Positions 19,220 through 29,255 of a stretch of DNA of 64,000 nt are shown piece after piece. The position numbers and the translations under genes were made by a program. This stretch comes from Chryseobacterium paludis (GTDB taxonomy: Bacteria; Bacteroidota; Bacteroidia; Flavobacteriales; Weeksellaceae): assembly GCF_025403485.1 (NCBI RefSeq), contig NZ_CP099966.1, positions 3,819,001 to 3,883,000 of the forward strand, given 5' to 3'. The number at the start of each line of letters is the position of its first letter. The first letter of the stretch is position 1. Under the pieces are notes generated by a model. The model made no database searches. It had not been told where the DNA came from and saw only the letters and a list, made by a program, of their open reading frames with translations.

Positions 19220-21157
19220 ATGAAATACCTATTTTTTATAATTATCTTCTTTAGTGGTCTCTCTAATGCACAGGTAGTTAATAAAACAGATTCTAATAGG
19301 CTTGAAAAAAAACTGGCAGATACTCTGGTTATTGATTCAGGAAAGAAGGATTCTTTAAAAATATTTAAACCTACTATCAATGATTATCTGTATCAGACCC
19401 AATTTTCTGAAAAGAAAATATTTGATACAGTAATGACCTATGATAAAACCTATATCTTTTCACAATATAATAACAAAGATAACTTTGGAAGGGTTCAGTT
19501 TCCCAATGTAGGATCTGGATTTAATCCTCTTTCTTATGAGGTAAATGCAGAACAAAATTTATCATTATTACCTTCCAATAAATCATATGGGATTATAGGA
19601 ATTAGTGATGTTAAATATTATGATGTAAAAACGCCAACGGCCACTTTTATATATCATAATTCAATAAAGAATGGGGCTATTTTGAAATCTACATATACTC
19701 AAAATATTGGGAAGCGTTTTAATTTTGCCTTGGAATATATGGGACTTCGGTCGCAAGGTCTTTATAGAAATTCGTTAGCAGCCAATAATAACACTTTGTT
19801 CTCGGGACATTACATTAGTAAAAGTGGGAACTATGAATTGTTTGCTCATTACCTACATCAAAATGTGAATAACCAGGAGAATGGAGGGATTGTTGCGGAC
19901 GATCTTTTTCAAAGTGGAAATAGTGATTTTCGAAACAGGCTCAATGCTGAAGTAAATCTGGCTTCTTCAAGTTCGCAGTTTGGCTATAGGAGATATTACT
20001 TAAGTCATCAGTTTACACCTTTTAATTCTGAAAAATTTCCTTTTAGGATAAGACATACTATTTTTAATCAGGGAAATAAATACTATTACACAGAAGGGGC
20101 TCTAGAAGGATATTGGTACGATGCTCCATCAGAAATTGTCAGCGGCTTTCCTCTTTCTACCAAGAAATATTCAAATAATCTAAGCAATACGGTGAGTTTG
20201 GTTTGGGATAATGAAAAATTTAAGCTAGATGCTGGAGTACGTTATCAAATGCTGAAATTTGGTGCAACGCAGACTACCTTGCCGCTTTCACAAATTCCTA
20301 ACGAAATTAAAGAAAGCAGAATTGGAGCTGTAGGAAATCTTCAGGTGAAACTTTTAGATAAAATCCAATTAAATTCATTTGTAGAATTTTCAAATGGCAG
20401 TCAATTCGGGACTTATCTAAAAACAACAAATAATATAAAATTTGAACCTATTAAAGATTACTTTGTAAATGCTAAAGTAAATTTCCAGAGCACCTATCCT
20501 ACATTCAATTATCTTTTAAACACTTCAGTATATAATAAATTCAATTATGTTCTGCAGGATGTGAAAAATCAGTCAATCACTGAGATTGGAGGAAATATCA
20601 ATCTTAAATGGTTTAAAACAGAATTGTTCGTTAACTATTTTAGAATTGATAACTACACCTATCTTGATGCAGCGTCAATGCCAAAGCAAAGTCAAAGCTC
20701 ATTGAATATCTCTCAGATCGGAGGAGATGCAACATTCAGTTTTGGTAAGTATCATTTAAATACAAGAGTGCAATTTCAGAATGCATTGACAAATAAAGAA
20801 TTATATCCGATGCCTGGGTTTATAGGAAGAGTTAATTTTTTCTATCAGGCAAAAGCATTTAAAAATGCTGCTGAAATACAAGCTGGTTTGAAAGTTTATT
20901 ATTTCTCGAAGTTTGCTTCAAGAGAATATTTTCCAATACTTAATGAATACATTTTACCAAGAGCTGATTCATTTTCAATTGGAGGGCAGCCCATTGCCGA
21001 TATTTACATTAATATGAAAGTGAAAAAAATGTTCTTCTTTGTTGAAGGACAGCAAATTGGCACTCTCATATCATCTAATAAAGCCTATGCATTTCCACAT
21101 TATCCGGTTTATGACTTCAGATTGAACCTTGGAATTGTTTGGTATTTGTTCAACTAA
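19220..21157 (+). CDS. Putative porin, outer-membrane beta-barrel protein
   Basis: A 645-residue protein with a signal peptide ending GLSNAQ. The segment GFNPLSYEVNAEQNLSLLPS after an Asp/Lys-rich N-terminus, and the alternating aromatic strands to the C-terminal RLNLGIVWYLFN, match the Bacteroidota putative porin family (Porin_10 type). It probably forms a large outer-membrane barrel. What passes through it is unknown. It is encoded 15 bases upstream of bshC, but the two functions need not be linked. Confidence 0.75.
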   Translation: MKYLFFIIIFFSGLSNAQVVNKTDSNRLEKKLADTLVIDSGKKDSLKIFKPTINDYLYQTQFSEKKIFDTVMTYDKTYIFSQYNNKDNFGRVQFPNVGSGFNPLSYEVNAEQNLSLLPSNKSYGIIGISDVKYYDVKTPTATFIYHNSIKNGAILKSTYTQNIGKRFNFALEYMGLRSQGLYRNSLAANNNTLFSGHYISKSGNYELFAHYLHQNVNNQENGGIVADDLFQSGNSDFRNRLNAEVNLASSSSQFGYRRYYLSHQFTPFNSEKFPFRIRHTIFNQGNKYYYTEGALEGYWYDAPSEIVSGFPLSTKKYSNNLSNTVSLVWDNEKFKLDAGVRYQMLKFGATQTTLPLSQIPNEIKESRIGAVGNLQVKLLDKIQLNSFVEFSNGSQFGTYLKTTNNIKFEPIKDYFVNAKVNFQSTYPTFNYLLNTSVYNKFNYVLQDVKNQSITEIGGNINLKWFKTELFVNYFRIDNYTYLDAASMPKQSQSSLNISQIGGDATFSFGKYHLNTRVQFQNALTNKELYPMPGFIGRVNFFYQAKAFKNAAEIQAGLKVYYFSKFASREYFPILNEYILPRADSFSIGGQPIADIYINMKVKKMFFFVEGQQIGTLISSNKAYAFPHYPVYDFRLNLGIVWYLFN

Positions 21158-21172
21158 AAAGCTAAATTACAG

Positions 21173-22759
21173 TTGAAAACAATTAATAAAATATCATTTA
21201 ATGATATAGAAAACATACCTCAATTAATAAAAGATTTTTTAGATCAGAAAATTGAGGGCTTTGAGGAAAGTACATTTTCTTTAGAACATTTTACAAAACA
21301 GATTCATCTGAAACAAGAATCTTTTACATCAGAACAGAGGGATGTACTCTTTAATGTGCTTGAACAACAACTTTCAAATCTTAAGCTTTCGACTAGGCAA
21401 AAGGAAAACCTGGAAAATTTAAAACTTCCGGATACATTTACAATTACAACAGGACATCAATTAAACTTATTTTCAGGGCCTGTTTTTTTTGTCTATAAAA
21501 TTTTACAGACTATTAAAACCTGTTCTTACTTAAAAGTTCATTTTCCGGATTTTAATTTTGTTCCCGTTTATTGGATGGCTTCAGAAGATCATGATTTTGC
21601 TGAGATCAATCATTTTAAAACGGAAAATAACTACTACGAGATTAATGAAAAGTCAGGTGGACCCGTTGGAAGAATCGAAGTAAGTGATACATTTTTCATT
21701 TCTGAATTTGAAAAGGAATTCAAAGATTCTGTTTTTGGGACGGAACTTATTTTAATGCTTAAAGAAGCATATAAGGTTGGAAATACACTTACTGACGCCA
21801 TTAAAATTTTGGTCAACAGACTTTTCTCTGACTTTGGATTACTGATCATTGATGGAGATTCTAAGGAATTGAAAAATCAGATAAAAGATATTTTCAAAGA
21901 TGAGATTCTTAATTCCAGTTTGTATAATGTATCAAAAGAAAAAGTGAACTTTCTGACTGGGAAGTATGGAAAGGTTCAGGTGAATCCTCGGGAAATCAAT
22001 CTCTTTTACTTTTCAGAAACTAGAGATAGGATCGACTTTGATGGAAACAAATACATTATTATTGATAAAGGTCTTCAATTTAGCAGGGAAGAGATTTTAA
22101 ATGAGTTAGAAGATTCTCCTGAGAGATTTAGCCCAAATGCATTGATGAGACCAGTATATCAGGAAAAGGTATTGCCTAATTTAGCATATATAGGAGGTAA
22201 TGCTGAAATCATGTATTGGTTGGAATTAAAGGATTATTTTGATACGATTAACATTCCATTTCCCATTCTTATTCCGAGAAATTCAATGCTTTTTCTTCAA
22301 GATAAAACCCTAAAGAAAATAGATAAATTAAATCTGAAAATTGATGATTTTTTCCAGAATTTCGCTACTATAACCAATGGAAAGATCTTGGATGACAGTG
22401 CTGTTGTTAAAGTATTAGAAGAAAAGGAAAGTCTTTTGATTAATAGTTTTTCCGATTTAAGAGCTATTGCTGAAACGACTGAGAGGTCTTTTGGAAATAT
22501 GGTTAAGGCAGAAGAGGTAAGACAGCTTAAATCTTTTAAAAGGATGAAAAAACGTCTTCTACATGCCGAAAAAATAAAACAAAGTGAATTACTTGAAAGG
22601 CTGGAAAATTTATTTTTAGATGTACATCCTTCTAAAACCTGGCAGGAAAGAGTTTATAATTTTAGTGTATTTTTTGCGGATTATGGATATTCATGGCTTG
22701 AAACTTGTTTAGAAGAAATGGTGGTTCAAGAATCAAAATTAATAATTGTTGCCATTTAA
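21173..22759 (+). CDS. bshC: Bacillithiol biosynthesis cysteine-adding enzyme BshC
   Basis: A 528-residue cytoplasmic ligase that joins cysteine to glucosaminyl-malate in the last step of bacillithiol synthesis. The nucleotide-binding signature TGHQLNLFSGPVFFVYKI lies near residue 87, VPVYWMASEDHDFAEINH near 127, and a C-terminal coiled coil (KRMKKRLLHAEKIKQSELLERLE) follows. Length is normal. The start is TTG at 21173, 15 bases after the porin stop; no in-frame ATG lies near enough to replace it. It implies that this organism uses bacillithiol as its low-molecular-weight thiol. Confidence 0.9.
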   Translation: MKTINKISFNDIENIPQLIKDFLDQKIEGFEESTFSLEHFTKQIHLKQESFTSEQRDVLFNVLEQQLSNLKLSTRQKENLENLKLPDTFTITTGHQLNLFSGPVFFVYKILQTIKTCSYLKVHFPDFNFVPVYWMASEDHDFAEINHFKTENNYYEINEKSGGPVGRIEVSDTFFISEFEKEFKDSVFGTELILMLKEAYKVGNTLTDAIKILVNRLFSDFGLLIIDGDSKELKNQIKDIFKDEILNSSLYNVSKEKVNFLTGKYGKVQVNPREINLFYFSETRDRIDFDGNKYIIIDKGLQFSREEILNELEDSPERFSPNALMRPVYQEKVLPNLAYIGGNAEIMYWLELKDYFDTINIPFPILIPRNSMLFLQDKTLKKIDKLNLKIDDFFQNFATITNGKILDDSAVVKVLEEKESLLINSFSDLRAIAETTERSFGNMVKAEEVRQLKSFKRMKKRLLHAEKIKQSELLERLENLFLDVHPSKTWQERVYNFSVFFADYGYSWLETCLEEMVVQESKLIIVAI

Positions 22760-22778
22760 TTTTAAAGGAGTATTTTTG
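22749..22778 (+). promoter_or_regulatory. Promoter of the LysM-protein gene
   Basis: TTG at 22749-22751 and TATTTTTG at 22771-22778 are 19 bases apart, a good match to the Bacteroidota two-element promoter. The -33 part lies inside the 3' end of bshC. Confidence 0.55.
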
Positions 22779-22797
22779 TAAATTATAAGTATCTACT

Positions 22798-24747
22798 ATG
22801 ATAAAAAGGTTTTTTATTCTATCCAGTTTATGTATGGTTTTGGGTGTTTCTGCTCAACAATCACATACCGTAGTTAAAGGAGATAATCCTTATAATATTG
22901 CTAGAAAATATGGCATAACTGTAGATGAACTGCTGAAACTAAATCCAAAATTTAAAGAAGGCAAACTGGCTATTGGTGATGTGCTTACGGTTAAGTCCGA
23001 TAAAAGTTCTGTAAAAAGTCCTGCAAGTACTATTGCTAAAGCTGCCGTTGTAGAAAAGGCTAAACCGACTTCTCAGACTGGAAAAATCATTTTGCAGCCA
23101 AAACAAACTATTTATGGGATTACAAAGCAATACCGTATTTCTGAAACTGATTTAAGAAAATTGAATCCGGAATTGGATTCACATATGAAAATTGGCGATG
23201 AAATTACTCTGCCTTTTGATAGTATTAAGAAATATGGTGGTGACCAACAGCCGGTAGTAGCTTCTAAGCCAACTGAAAAACCTGTTGATGTAATCGCTAC
23301 AAATAACGCATCAGACGAAGAAAGTTATACGATTCAGTCAAAAGATAATTACTATAGAATTACAAAACAGTTTGGAATCAGCCAACAAGAACTGTATACT
23401 TTAAATCCTGGATTGGAAGAAAAAGGATTAAAACCTGGTGAGGTTATTAAGGTCAAGAAATCAAATACTACTGCTGTTGTTTCGGAGCCAGTGAATACCA
23501 AAGCTAAAATTGATTCAGGAAACGAAAAATCATCAACGAATTCATCCAATACAAATACAGTTTTGGCAGATGAATATGTAACATATACCGTTCAACAAGG
23601 TGATACTGTTTTCTCTATTGTTAACAAATATGGGATATCCATTGATGAATTAATTGCTTTAAACCCAGATTTATCACATGGATTAAAAACAGGGATGGTT
23701 TTAAAAATAAAAAAACTTGACCCTGCTTACATAAAGAAAAGTGGAGATGCATTAAGTGTTGTTTTAATGCTTCCTTTCGGATATAGCACAAACGAGACTC
23801 AATACAGAACCATGGCAATTGATTTCCTTACAGGGGCGAAATTAGCTATTGAAAGAAATGCCAGAACCGGACAAAAACTTGATATAAAAATTGTGGATTC
23901 CGGAAATGAAGCTTCATTTAGAAACTCATTAACTCAAATCAATCCTAATAATACAGATTTGATCATCGGCCCATTCTTTAAATCCAATGTTATTGACGTA
24001 CTGGATTTTACCAAAACCCAAAAAATTCCTATTGTAGCTCCATTTGCTAACTCTCCTGAGCTGTATAATTATAGTAATTTGGTTATTATTGAAACGAATG
24101 ATCAGACCTATGCTGATAAGATCGTAGATGAAGTGAAGGCAGTATATTCCGATCAAAAGATATATATAGTTGCTGATGGTAAAAAAGACAACGCTAATTA
24201 TATTAAAGCAGGTCTTGAAAAGGCGGTTAAAAATCCAAATGTGATGATTGTAGGTTCTCCTGCAGAAATCAAAGCGGATCAAAATATGATGACCGGACAA
24301 TCAGCACCGGTAATTGCAATTTTAGCCAGTGATAATGATGGTACCGGGGAAGCTTTTTCAAATAAAATAATTGCATTGTCAAAAGAAGTGCAGGGAGTAA
24401 AAGCTTTCAGTATGTATTATGTCCCAAGTTTTGAGAAAAAAGTAGACGAGCTTAGTCAGGTTAATCTGGTTTATCTAATGGATAGAAAGATCAATACAGA
24501 TGGAAGTTTTGAAAAGGAAATCCTTGCAGCCTATAAAAGTAAATATTGTAAGACTCCTTCAAGATATGCAATCATTGGGTTCGATGTTGTAAATGATATG
24601 TTAACAAGAGAGAACAAAAAAGGAGAAATCTTTAAACAAATGAATAAAATTCAGACCCAGCTTGCGACTAAGTTTGAGTTTGTAAAGTCCAAAGCTAATG
24701 GTGCTTATGTAAATACAGGCTATCGTGTGATTCGATTGGTTCCTTAG
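22798..24747 (+). CDS. Four-LysM protein with a periplasmic-binding-protein-like domain
   Basis: A 649-residue exported protein with a signal peptide ending LGVSAQ. Four LysM repeats follow at about 22-66, 98-141, 174-218 and 262-306, each with the NP.L..G pattern (for example ELLKLNPKFKEGKLAIGD). Residues about 320-649 resemble a type I periplasmic-binding fold (LPFGYSTNETQYRTMAIDFLTGAKLAIE; DLIIGPFFKSNVIDVL). The architecture suggests a peptidoglycan-anchored sensor or scaffold, loosely like LpoA-type proteins. The ligand is unknown. It is likely monocistronic. Confidence 0.82.
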   Translation: MIKRFFILSSLCMVLGVSAQQSHTVVKGDNPYNIARKYGITVDELLKLNPKFKEGKLAIGDVLTVKSDKSSVKSPASTIAKAAVVEKAKPTSQTGKIILQPKQTIYGITKQYRISETDLRKLNPELDSHMKIGDEITLPFDSIKKYGGDQQPVVASKPTEKPVDVIATNNASDEESYTIQSKDNYYRITKQFGISQQELYTLNPGLEEKGLKPGEVIKVKKSNTTAVVSEPVNTKAKIDSGNEKSSTNSSNTNTVLADEYVTYTVQQGDTVFSIVNKYGISIDELIALNPDLSHGLKTGMVLKIKKLDPAYIKKSGDALSVVLMLPFGYSTNETQYRTMAIDFLTGAKLAIERNARTGQKLDIKIVDSGNEASFRNSLTQINPNNTDLIIGPFFKSNVIDVLDFTKTQKIPIVAPFANSPELYNYSNLVIIETNDQTYADKIVDEVKAVYSDQKIYIVADGKKDNANYIKAGLEKAVKNPNVMIVGSPAEIKADQNMMTGQSAPVIAILASDNDGTGEAFSNKIIALSKEVQGVKAFSMYYVPSFEKKVDELSQVNLVYLMDRKINTDGSFEKEILAAYKSKYCKTPSRYAIIGFDVVNDMLTRENKKGEIFKQMNKIQTQLATKFEFVKSKANGAYVNTGYRVIRLVP

Positions 24748-24786
24748 AGAAGAGGATTGCATTAAGGAAATTCTTAATATTATATT

Positions 24787-24794
24787 TATATTTG
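24787..24794 (+). promoter_or_regulatory. Putative -7 element of fabD
   Basis: TATATTTG, an exact TAnnTTTG match, lies 21 bases before the fabD ATG. No -33 element was found at 19-21 bases. Confidence 0.5.
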
Positions 24795-24815
24795 CATAAT
24801 ATTTTAAATTAATAG

Positions 24816-25691
24816 ATGAAAGCACTTGTATTTCCTGGGCAGGGTTCTCAATTCGTTGGGATGGGAAAAGAATTATATGATTCTCGAAAAGACATAAAGG
24901 ACTTGATGGAATCTGCCAATGAAATTTTAGGTTTTGATATTCTCTCCCTTATGTTTAATGGGGCGGATGAGGATCTTAAAAAAACTGAGGTTACACAACC
25001 TTCTATTTTTATACATTCAGTAGCTGCTCTAAAAGCAGTAAACGGTCTTGGTGCTGAAATGGTAGCAGGTCATTCTTTAGGTGAATTTTCAGCACTTGTT
25101 GCTAATGGGGTTTTATCTTTCGATGATGGACTTAAGTTAGTTTCTGAAAGAGCAAAAGCAATGCAGGAAGCTTGTGATGCAAATCCAAGTTCTATGGCTG
25201 CAATTTTGGGATTAGAAGATGCTAAAGTTGAAGATATCTGTGCTCAGATTAACGGAATTGTTGTTCCGGCAAATTATAACTGTCCTGGACAATTAGTGAT
25301 TTCCGGAGAAACAGCAGCTGTAGAAGAGGCTTGTATAAAATTAAAAGAGGCAGGTGCTAAAAGAGCGTTATTATTACCTGTAAATGGTGCTTTCCATTCT
25401 CCATTGATGCAGCCGGCACAAGAGAAATTAGCTGCTGCAATTGAGCTTACCAAATTTAGAAAAGCAACTATTCCGGTTTATCAGAATATTACAACAACAG
25501 CGGTTACTAACCCTGACGAAATTAAACAAAACTTGATTGCACAACTAACAGGTCCTGTAAAGTGGACGCAATCTGTTCAGAATATGATTAAAGATGGTGC
25601 TTCTAACTTCGTAGAAGTTGGACCAGGAAAGACGCTTCAAGGATTGATCAAAAAGATTGATGGTTCTGTAGACGTTGCTTCTGCAATCTAA
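24816..25691 (+). CDS. fabD: Malonyl-CoA:ACP transacylase
   Basis: A 291-residue acyltransferase that loads malonate onto acyl carrier protein for fatty-acid synthesis. It begins KALVFPGQGSQFVGMGKELY and has the nucleophile motif GHSLGEFSALVA near residue 85 and the second catalytic motif GAFHSPLM near 191. Length is normal for bacterial FabD. A GHMP-kinase gene begins 10 bases after its stop, so the two probably share a transcript. Confidence 0.95.
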   Translation: MKALVFPGQGSQFVGMGKELYDSRKDIKDLMESANEILGFDILSLMFNGADEDLKKTEVTQPSIFIHSVAALKAVNGLGAEMVAGHSLGEFSALVANGVLSFDDGLKLVSERAKAMQEACDANPSSMAAILGLEDAKVEDICAQINGIVVPANYNCPGQLVISGETAAVEEACIKLKEAGAKRALLLPVNGAFHSPLMQPAQEKLAAAIELTKFRKATIPVYQNITTTAVTNPDEIKQNLIAQLTGPVKWTQSVQNMIKDGASNFVEVGPGKTLQGLIKKIDGSVDVASAI

Positions 25692-25701
25692 ACAAAATAA
25701 T

Positions 25702-26607
25702 ATGGGCGAGATATTTTCACCAGGAAAGCTGATGCTGACTTCAGAATATTTCGCAATAGATGGAGCTCTTGTCCTAGCGGTACCAACCAAACTAGGACAA
25801 GAGTTTTTTTTTGATGAAAAAAATGATCAGAAGTCATTAATTTTCTGGAAAGCCTATCATCAGAATAAACTTTGGTTAGAAGCCGTCATTGATTATAAAG
25901 AGTGGCAGATCCTGGATACCAATATTCCTATAAGTGCAGAGTTTATTGTAAAAACTTTAAAGAATGTACAACAACTTTCAAATAGCAAACTTGCTGGAAC
26001 AGATTCCTATTATTTAAAAACAAATCTTCAGTTTCCTTCCGATTTTGGATTGGGAAGCAGTTCTACCTTAATGAATAATCTTTCCGAGTGGGCAGGAATA
26101 AATGCTTTTCAGTTAAATACCATGAGCTTAGGCGGAAGTGGTTATGATATCGCTGTTGCAAAAGAGAAATCTGCAGTTCTTTACCAAAACAAACCCGAAA
26201 TACACTATAAAAAGGTAACCTTCAATCCTGTTTTCAAAGATGAATTGATCTTTATTCATTTAAATCAGAAACAAGACAGTAGAGAGGCTATTAATCTTTA
26301 TAAATCTAAAGTAAAATCTGATGAATTAATCGAAGAGTTCTCAAATCTTACAAAAGAAATTTTATTGTGCAATAAATTGGATAATTTTTCACGATTAATG
26401 GAGATTCACGAACAAAAAATTTCTCACTTTCTGAACATGCCAACAGTTAAGGATCGGCTTTTTGAAGACTGTCCCTTTTTTGTAAAAAGTTTGGGCGCAT
26501 GGGGAGGTGATTTTGTGATGAGTGCCAAATTCAGGGGCTTTAAGGACTATTTTCGGGGAAAAGGTTTTAATACTATTTTTGATTGGGATAATATAATTAA
26601 CTCATAA
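25702..26607 (+). CDS. GYDIA-type GHMP kinase
   Basis: A 301-residue member of the GHMP kinase superfamily. The N-terminal GEIFSPGKLMLTSEYFAIDG, the ATP-binding glycine-rich PSDFGLGSSSTLMNN, and the diagnostic GSGYDIAVAK that names the GYDIA family are all visible. I chose the ATG at 25702; an upstream in-frame TTG at 25675 would overlap fabD. Its substrate is not established; a mevalonate- or sugar-kinase-like role is possible. It sits between fabD and pckA, which gives little functional help. Confidence 0.82.
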   Translation: MGEIFSPGKLMLTSEYFAIDGALVLAVPTKLGQEFFFDEKNDQKSLIFWKAYHQNKLWLEAVIDYKEWQILDTNIPISAEFIVKTLKNVQQLSNSKLAGTDSYYLKTNLQFPSDFGLGSSSTLMNNLSEWAGINAFQLNTMSLGGSGYDIAVAKEKSAVLYQNKPEIHYKKVTFNPVFKDELIFIHLNQKQDSREAINLYKSKVKSDELIEEFSNLTKEILLCNKLDNFSRLMEIHEQKISHFLNMPTVKDRLFEDCPFFVKSLGAWGGDFVMSAKFRGFKDYFRGKGFNTIFDWDNIINS

Positions 26608-26691
26608 ACAACAATTTACAACTCTTCATTTTTCTTTGTCATTCTGACTTATATCATTATATTTAACCACCTTTAACAATAAATTAATATT

Positions 26692-26699
26692 TAATTTTG
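26692..26699 (+). promoter_or_regulatory. Putative -7 element of pckA
   Basis: TAATTTTG matches TAnnTTTG, 35 bases before the pckA ATG. The -33 position is not clear. Confidence 0.45.
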
Positions 26700-26734
26700 T
26701 TGGACTAAAAAAAGAAATAGAAAATATAAGTAAA

Positions 26735-28351
26735 ATGAAACACGCTAAAATCATCCAGGATTTACAAAAATTAGGGATTAAAGGAGACTATGAAGTAATA
26801 TATAATCCTTCTTATGAGGAATTATTTCAAGCAGAAGTTTCTCCCGAAAATCAGGGTTTTGAAAGAGCTGAACTTACGGAATCTGGTGCAGTATCAGTAA
26901 AAACGGGAATTTTTACAGGCCGTTCTCCTAAAGACAGATATATTGTTCAGGATGATGTTACAAGAGACACAATTTTCTGGGATGGTAAAGTGAATTTACC
27001 TACAACAGCAGAAATCTTTCAGTCTTGTAAAGAATTAGTGCTAAACCAACTTTCTTCTTCTAAGAAAATTTATGTTGTAGATGCTTTTTGTGGAACAAAT
27101 GCTGATACAAGACTTAAAGTAAGATTCATTGTAGAAGTTGCATGGCAGGCGCATTTCGTTACTAATATGTTCATCCGTCCATCTCATTTTGAGCTGGAAA
27201 ACTTTGGAGAGCCGGATTTCACTGTAGTGAATGGGTCTAAAACAACTAATCCAAACTGGGAGGCTCAGGGATTAAATTCTGAGAACTTTGTAATGTTCAA
27301 CCTTACTGAAAAACTTCAGATCATTGGTGGAACATGGTATGGAGGAGAAATGAAAAAAGGAATGTTTGCTATGATGAATTATTATCTTCCTTTGAAAGGT
27401 ATGGCATCAATGCACTGTTCTGCAAATGTAGGTGAAGAAGGAGATGTTGCCTTATTCTTTGGTCTTTCCGGAACAGGAAAAACGACTTTATCTGCAGATC
27501 CTAAAAGATATCTGATTGGTGATGACGAACACGGTTGGGATAATAATGGAGTATTCAATTACGAAGGTGGTTGCTATGCTAAAGTAATTGATTTATCAGA
27601 AGAAAAAGAACCGGATATTTTCAGAGCGATTAAGAGAGATGCACTTTTAGAAAATGTTGTTGTTCATAATGGGGTTTCTGATTATACAGATGGTTCAATC
27701 ACGGAAAATACAAGAGTTTCTTACCCGATTTATCATATCAACAAGATTGTTTTGCCTTCTAAGGCCGGACATGCAAAAAAGATAGTTTATCTTTCTGCTG
27801 ATGCGTTCGGAGTATTACCTCCGGTTTCTATATTGGATGAAAACCAAGCTCAGTATCACTTCCTGTGTGGATACACTTCTAAATTAGCTGGAACTGAAAG
27901 AGGAATTACTTCTCCAGAACCATCGTTCTCACCTGCATTTGGTGAGGCATTCTTAACATTACACCCAACAATGTATTCTAAAACACTGATTGGTAAAATG
28001 AAAGAACACGGTGCAAAAGCTTATTTGGTAAATACAGGTTGGAATGGTACTGGTAAAAGAATTTCTTTAAAAGATACAAGAGCCATTATTGATGCGATCA
28101 TTGATGGGTCTATCGAAAATGCTCCTAAGACGAGAATTCCAATTATGAATTTAGAGATTCCTACTTCTTTACCAAATGTTACGGAAGGTATTCTAGATCC
28201 TAGAAATACATATAATGATGCAACTGAATGGGAAGAAAAAGCAAAAGATCTAGCTTCAAGATACATTAAAAACTTCGAACAGTATTGTAATACTGAAGAG
28301 GGGAAAAAGCTTATTGCTTCAGGTCCGCAATTACAGGAACAAACAATTTAA
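26735..28351 (+). CDS. pckA: Phosphoenolpyruvate carboxykinase (ATP)
   Basis: A 538-residue ATP-dependent PEPCK converting oxaloacetate to phosphoenolpyruvate, the entry step of gluconeogenesis. Visible signatures are [15 protein letters not shown] near residue 57, the [16 protein letters not shown] metal/substrate region near 205, and the kinase P-loop [14 protein letters not shown] near 245. Length is normal. It has its own promoter-like element and a strong terminator, so it is probably monocistronic. Confidence 0.95.
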   Translation: MKHAKIIQDLQKLGIKGDYEVIYNPSYEELFQAEVSPENQGFERAELTESGAVSVKTGIFTGRSPKDRYIVQDDVTRDTIFWDGKVNLPTTAEIFQSCKELVLNQLSSSKKIYVVDAFCGTNADTRLKVRFIVEVAWQAHFVTNMFIRPSHFELENFGEPDFTVVNGSKTTNPNWEAQGLNSENFVMFNLTEKLQIIGGTWYGGEMKKGMFAMMNYYLPLKGMASMHCSANVGEEGDVALFFGLSGTGKTTLSADPKRYLIGDDEHGWDNNGVFNYEGGCYAKVIDLSEEKEPDIFRAIKRDALLENVVVHNGVSDYTDGSITENTRVSYPIYHINKIVLPSKAGHAKKIVYLSADAFGVLPPVSILDENQAQYHFLCGYTSKLAGTERGITSPEPSFSPAFGEAFLTLHPTMYSKTLIGKMKEHGAKAYLVNTGWNGTGKRISLKDTRAIIDAIIDGSIENAPKTRIPIMNLEIPTSLPNVTEGILDPRNTYNDATEWEEKAKDLASRYIKNFEQYCNTEEGKKLIASGPQLQEQTI

Positions 28352-28376
28352 GACAAACCATCTTAATATAAAATTA

Positions 28377-28410
28377 AAGCCTCATCATTGATGAGGCTTT
28401 TTTATTTTTT
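28377..28410 (+). terminator. Rho-independent terminator between pckA and aroQ
   Basis: AAGCCTCATC (28377-28386) pairs perfectly with GATGAGGCTT (28390-28399), loop ATT, followed by a T run. An A-rich stretch precedes the stem, so it may also serve the convergent aroQ. Confidence 0.9.
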
Positions 28411-28427
28411 TCTTTTGTGACCAAAAA

Positions 28428-28832
28428 TTAAAAGCTCAACAGCGCTAATCTGTAACCTTGTAAGCCAAAGCCTGATAATACTGCATCAGTATATGCAGCA
28501 GTCACAGACTTCTGACGAAACTCTTCTCTTTTATAAATGTTGCTGATATGGACTTCAATTTTAGGCTTTTGAATGTTTTTTAAACAATCAGCTATAGCAT
28601 AAGAATAGTGGGTAAAAGCTCCCGGATTTATTACTAAAGCATCAAAATTATCTTCCTGAAGTCTGTTGATCAGTTCACCTTCAATGTTAGATTGATAATA
28701 ATTCAGCTCTTGGGTAGGAAATTCCGATCGTAATTTATCTAAATATTCCGCCATTGAAATTGTTCCGTAAATTTCCGGTTCTCTCGTTCCTAGCAAATTA
28801 AGATTTGGACCGTTTACAATTAAAATTTTCAT
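28428..28832 (-). CDS. aroQ: Type II 3-dehydroquinate dehydratase
   Basis: A 134-residue shikimate-pathway enzyme converting 3-dehydroquinate to 3-dehydroshikimate. The N-terminal ILIVNGPNLNLLGTREPEIYG carries the catalytic Arg/Tyr region, VINPGAFTHYSYAIADCL the substrate loop, and EVHISNIYKREEFR the catalytic His region. Size is normal for the dodecameric type II enzyme. It is convergent with pckA. Confidence 0.94.
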   Translation of the reverse strand: MKILIVNGPNLNLLGTREPEIYGTISMAEYLDKLRSEFPTQELNYYQSNIEGELINRLQEDNFDALVINPGAFTHYSYAIADCLKNIQKPKIEVHISNIYKREEFRQKSVTAAYTDAVLSGFGLQGYRLALLSF

Positions 28833-29028
28833 ACTATAAAATTAAAAAGTTTTTTTGATTAGCATTTATATTTCTGTCTTTTATTTCAATTAGGTGGATT
28901 ACATTATTTTTAATGATATTTCTCATGTTTGAAAAATTAACATTTTTTCTAAAGGTCTATTGATAGGCAGTTTATGTAAAAATTTAGTTAATTTTTGAGA
29001 AATTTTAATAAAAAATTTAATAGTCTAC

Positions 29029-29059
29029 TTGTTTTATAGACTAATTGTTTTTAGATTTG
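29029..29059 (+). promoter_or_regulatory. Promoter of the SAM-riboswitch susC-susD operon
   Basis: TTG at 29029-29031 and TAGATTTG at 29052-29059 are 20 bases apart, a full match to the Bacteroidota promoter. The predicted start is about 12 bases upstream of the riboswitch P1 stem. The rest of the gap 28833-29028 is AT-rich with nothing else recognised. Confidence 0.65.
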
Positions 29060-29077
29060 CAACCATATTTCGATCGG

Positions 29078-29170
29078 CTTATAAAGAAAGATGGAGGGAA
29101 CTGACCCTGTGAAATCTTAACAACCTGCATAATGCAAGGTGTTACATTCAGCCTTTTAAGGGAAAATAAG
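29078..29170 (+). ncRNA. SAM (S-box, SAM-I type) riboswitch
   Basis: The leader has the S-box core in order: a P1 left arm CTTAT (29078-29082), GATGGAGGGAACTGACCCTG with the kink-turn arm, GAAATCTTAACAACCT, a P3 hairpin around GCATAATGC, the GGTGTTACATTC junction, a small P4 (CCTTTTAAGG) and the P1 right arm ATAAG (29166-29170). It should bind S-adenosylmethionine and lower expression of the downstream susC-susD pair when methionine/SAM is plentiful. A terminator hairpin follows at 29197. Confidence 0.9.
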
Positions 29171-29196
29171 CATTAGGTTAATCAAATTTATTGATG

Positions 29197-29234
29197 CCCT
29201 TTGCTGTCTTTTCCGCAAAGGGTTATTTTTTAAT
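29197..29234 (+). terminator. Terminator of the SAM riboswitch expression platform
   Basis: CCCTTTGC (29197-29204) pairs perfectly with GCAAAGGG (29215-29222), followed by a T-rich run. It lies between the aptamer and the coding region. AAGGG at 29158-29162 in the aptamer P4 region could pair with its left arm and serve in an antiterminator, but that alternative fold is inference. Confidence 0.75.
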
Positions 29235-29255
29235 ATTTCATAAATAAAATTGATT

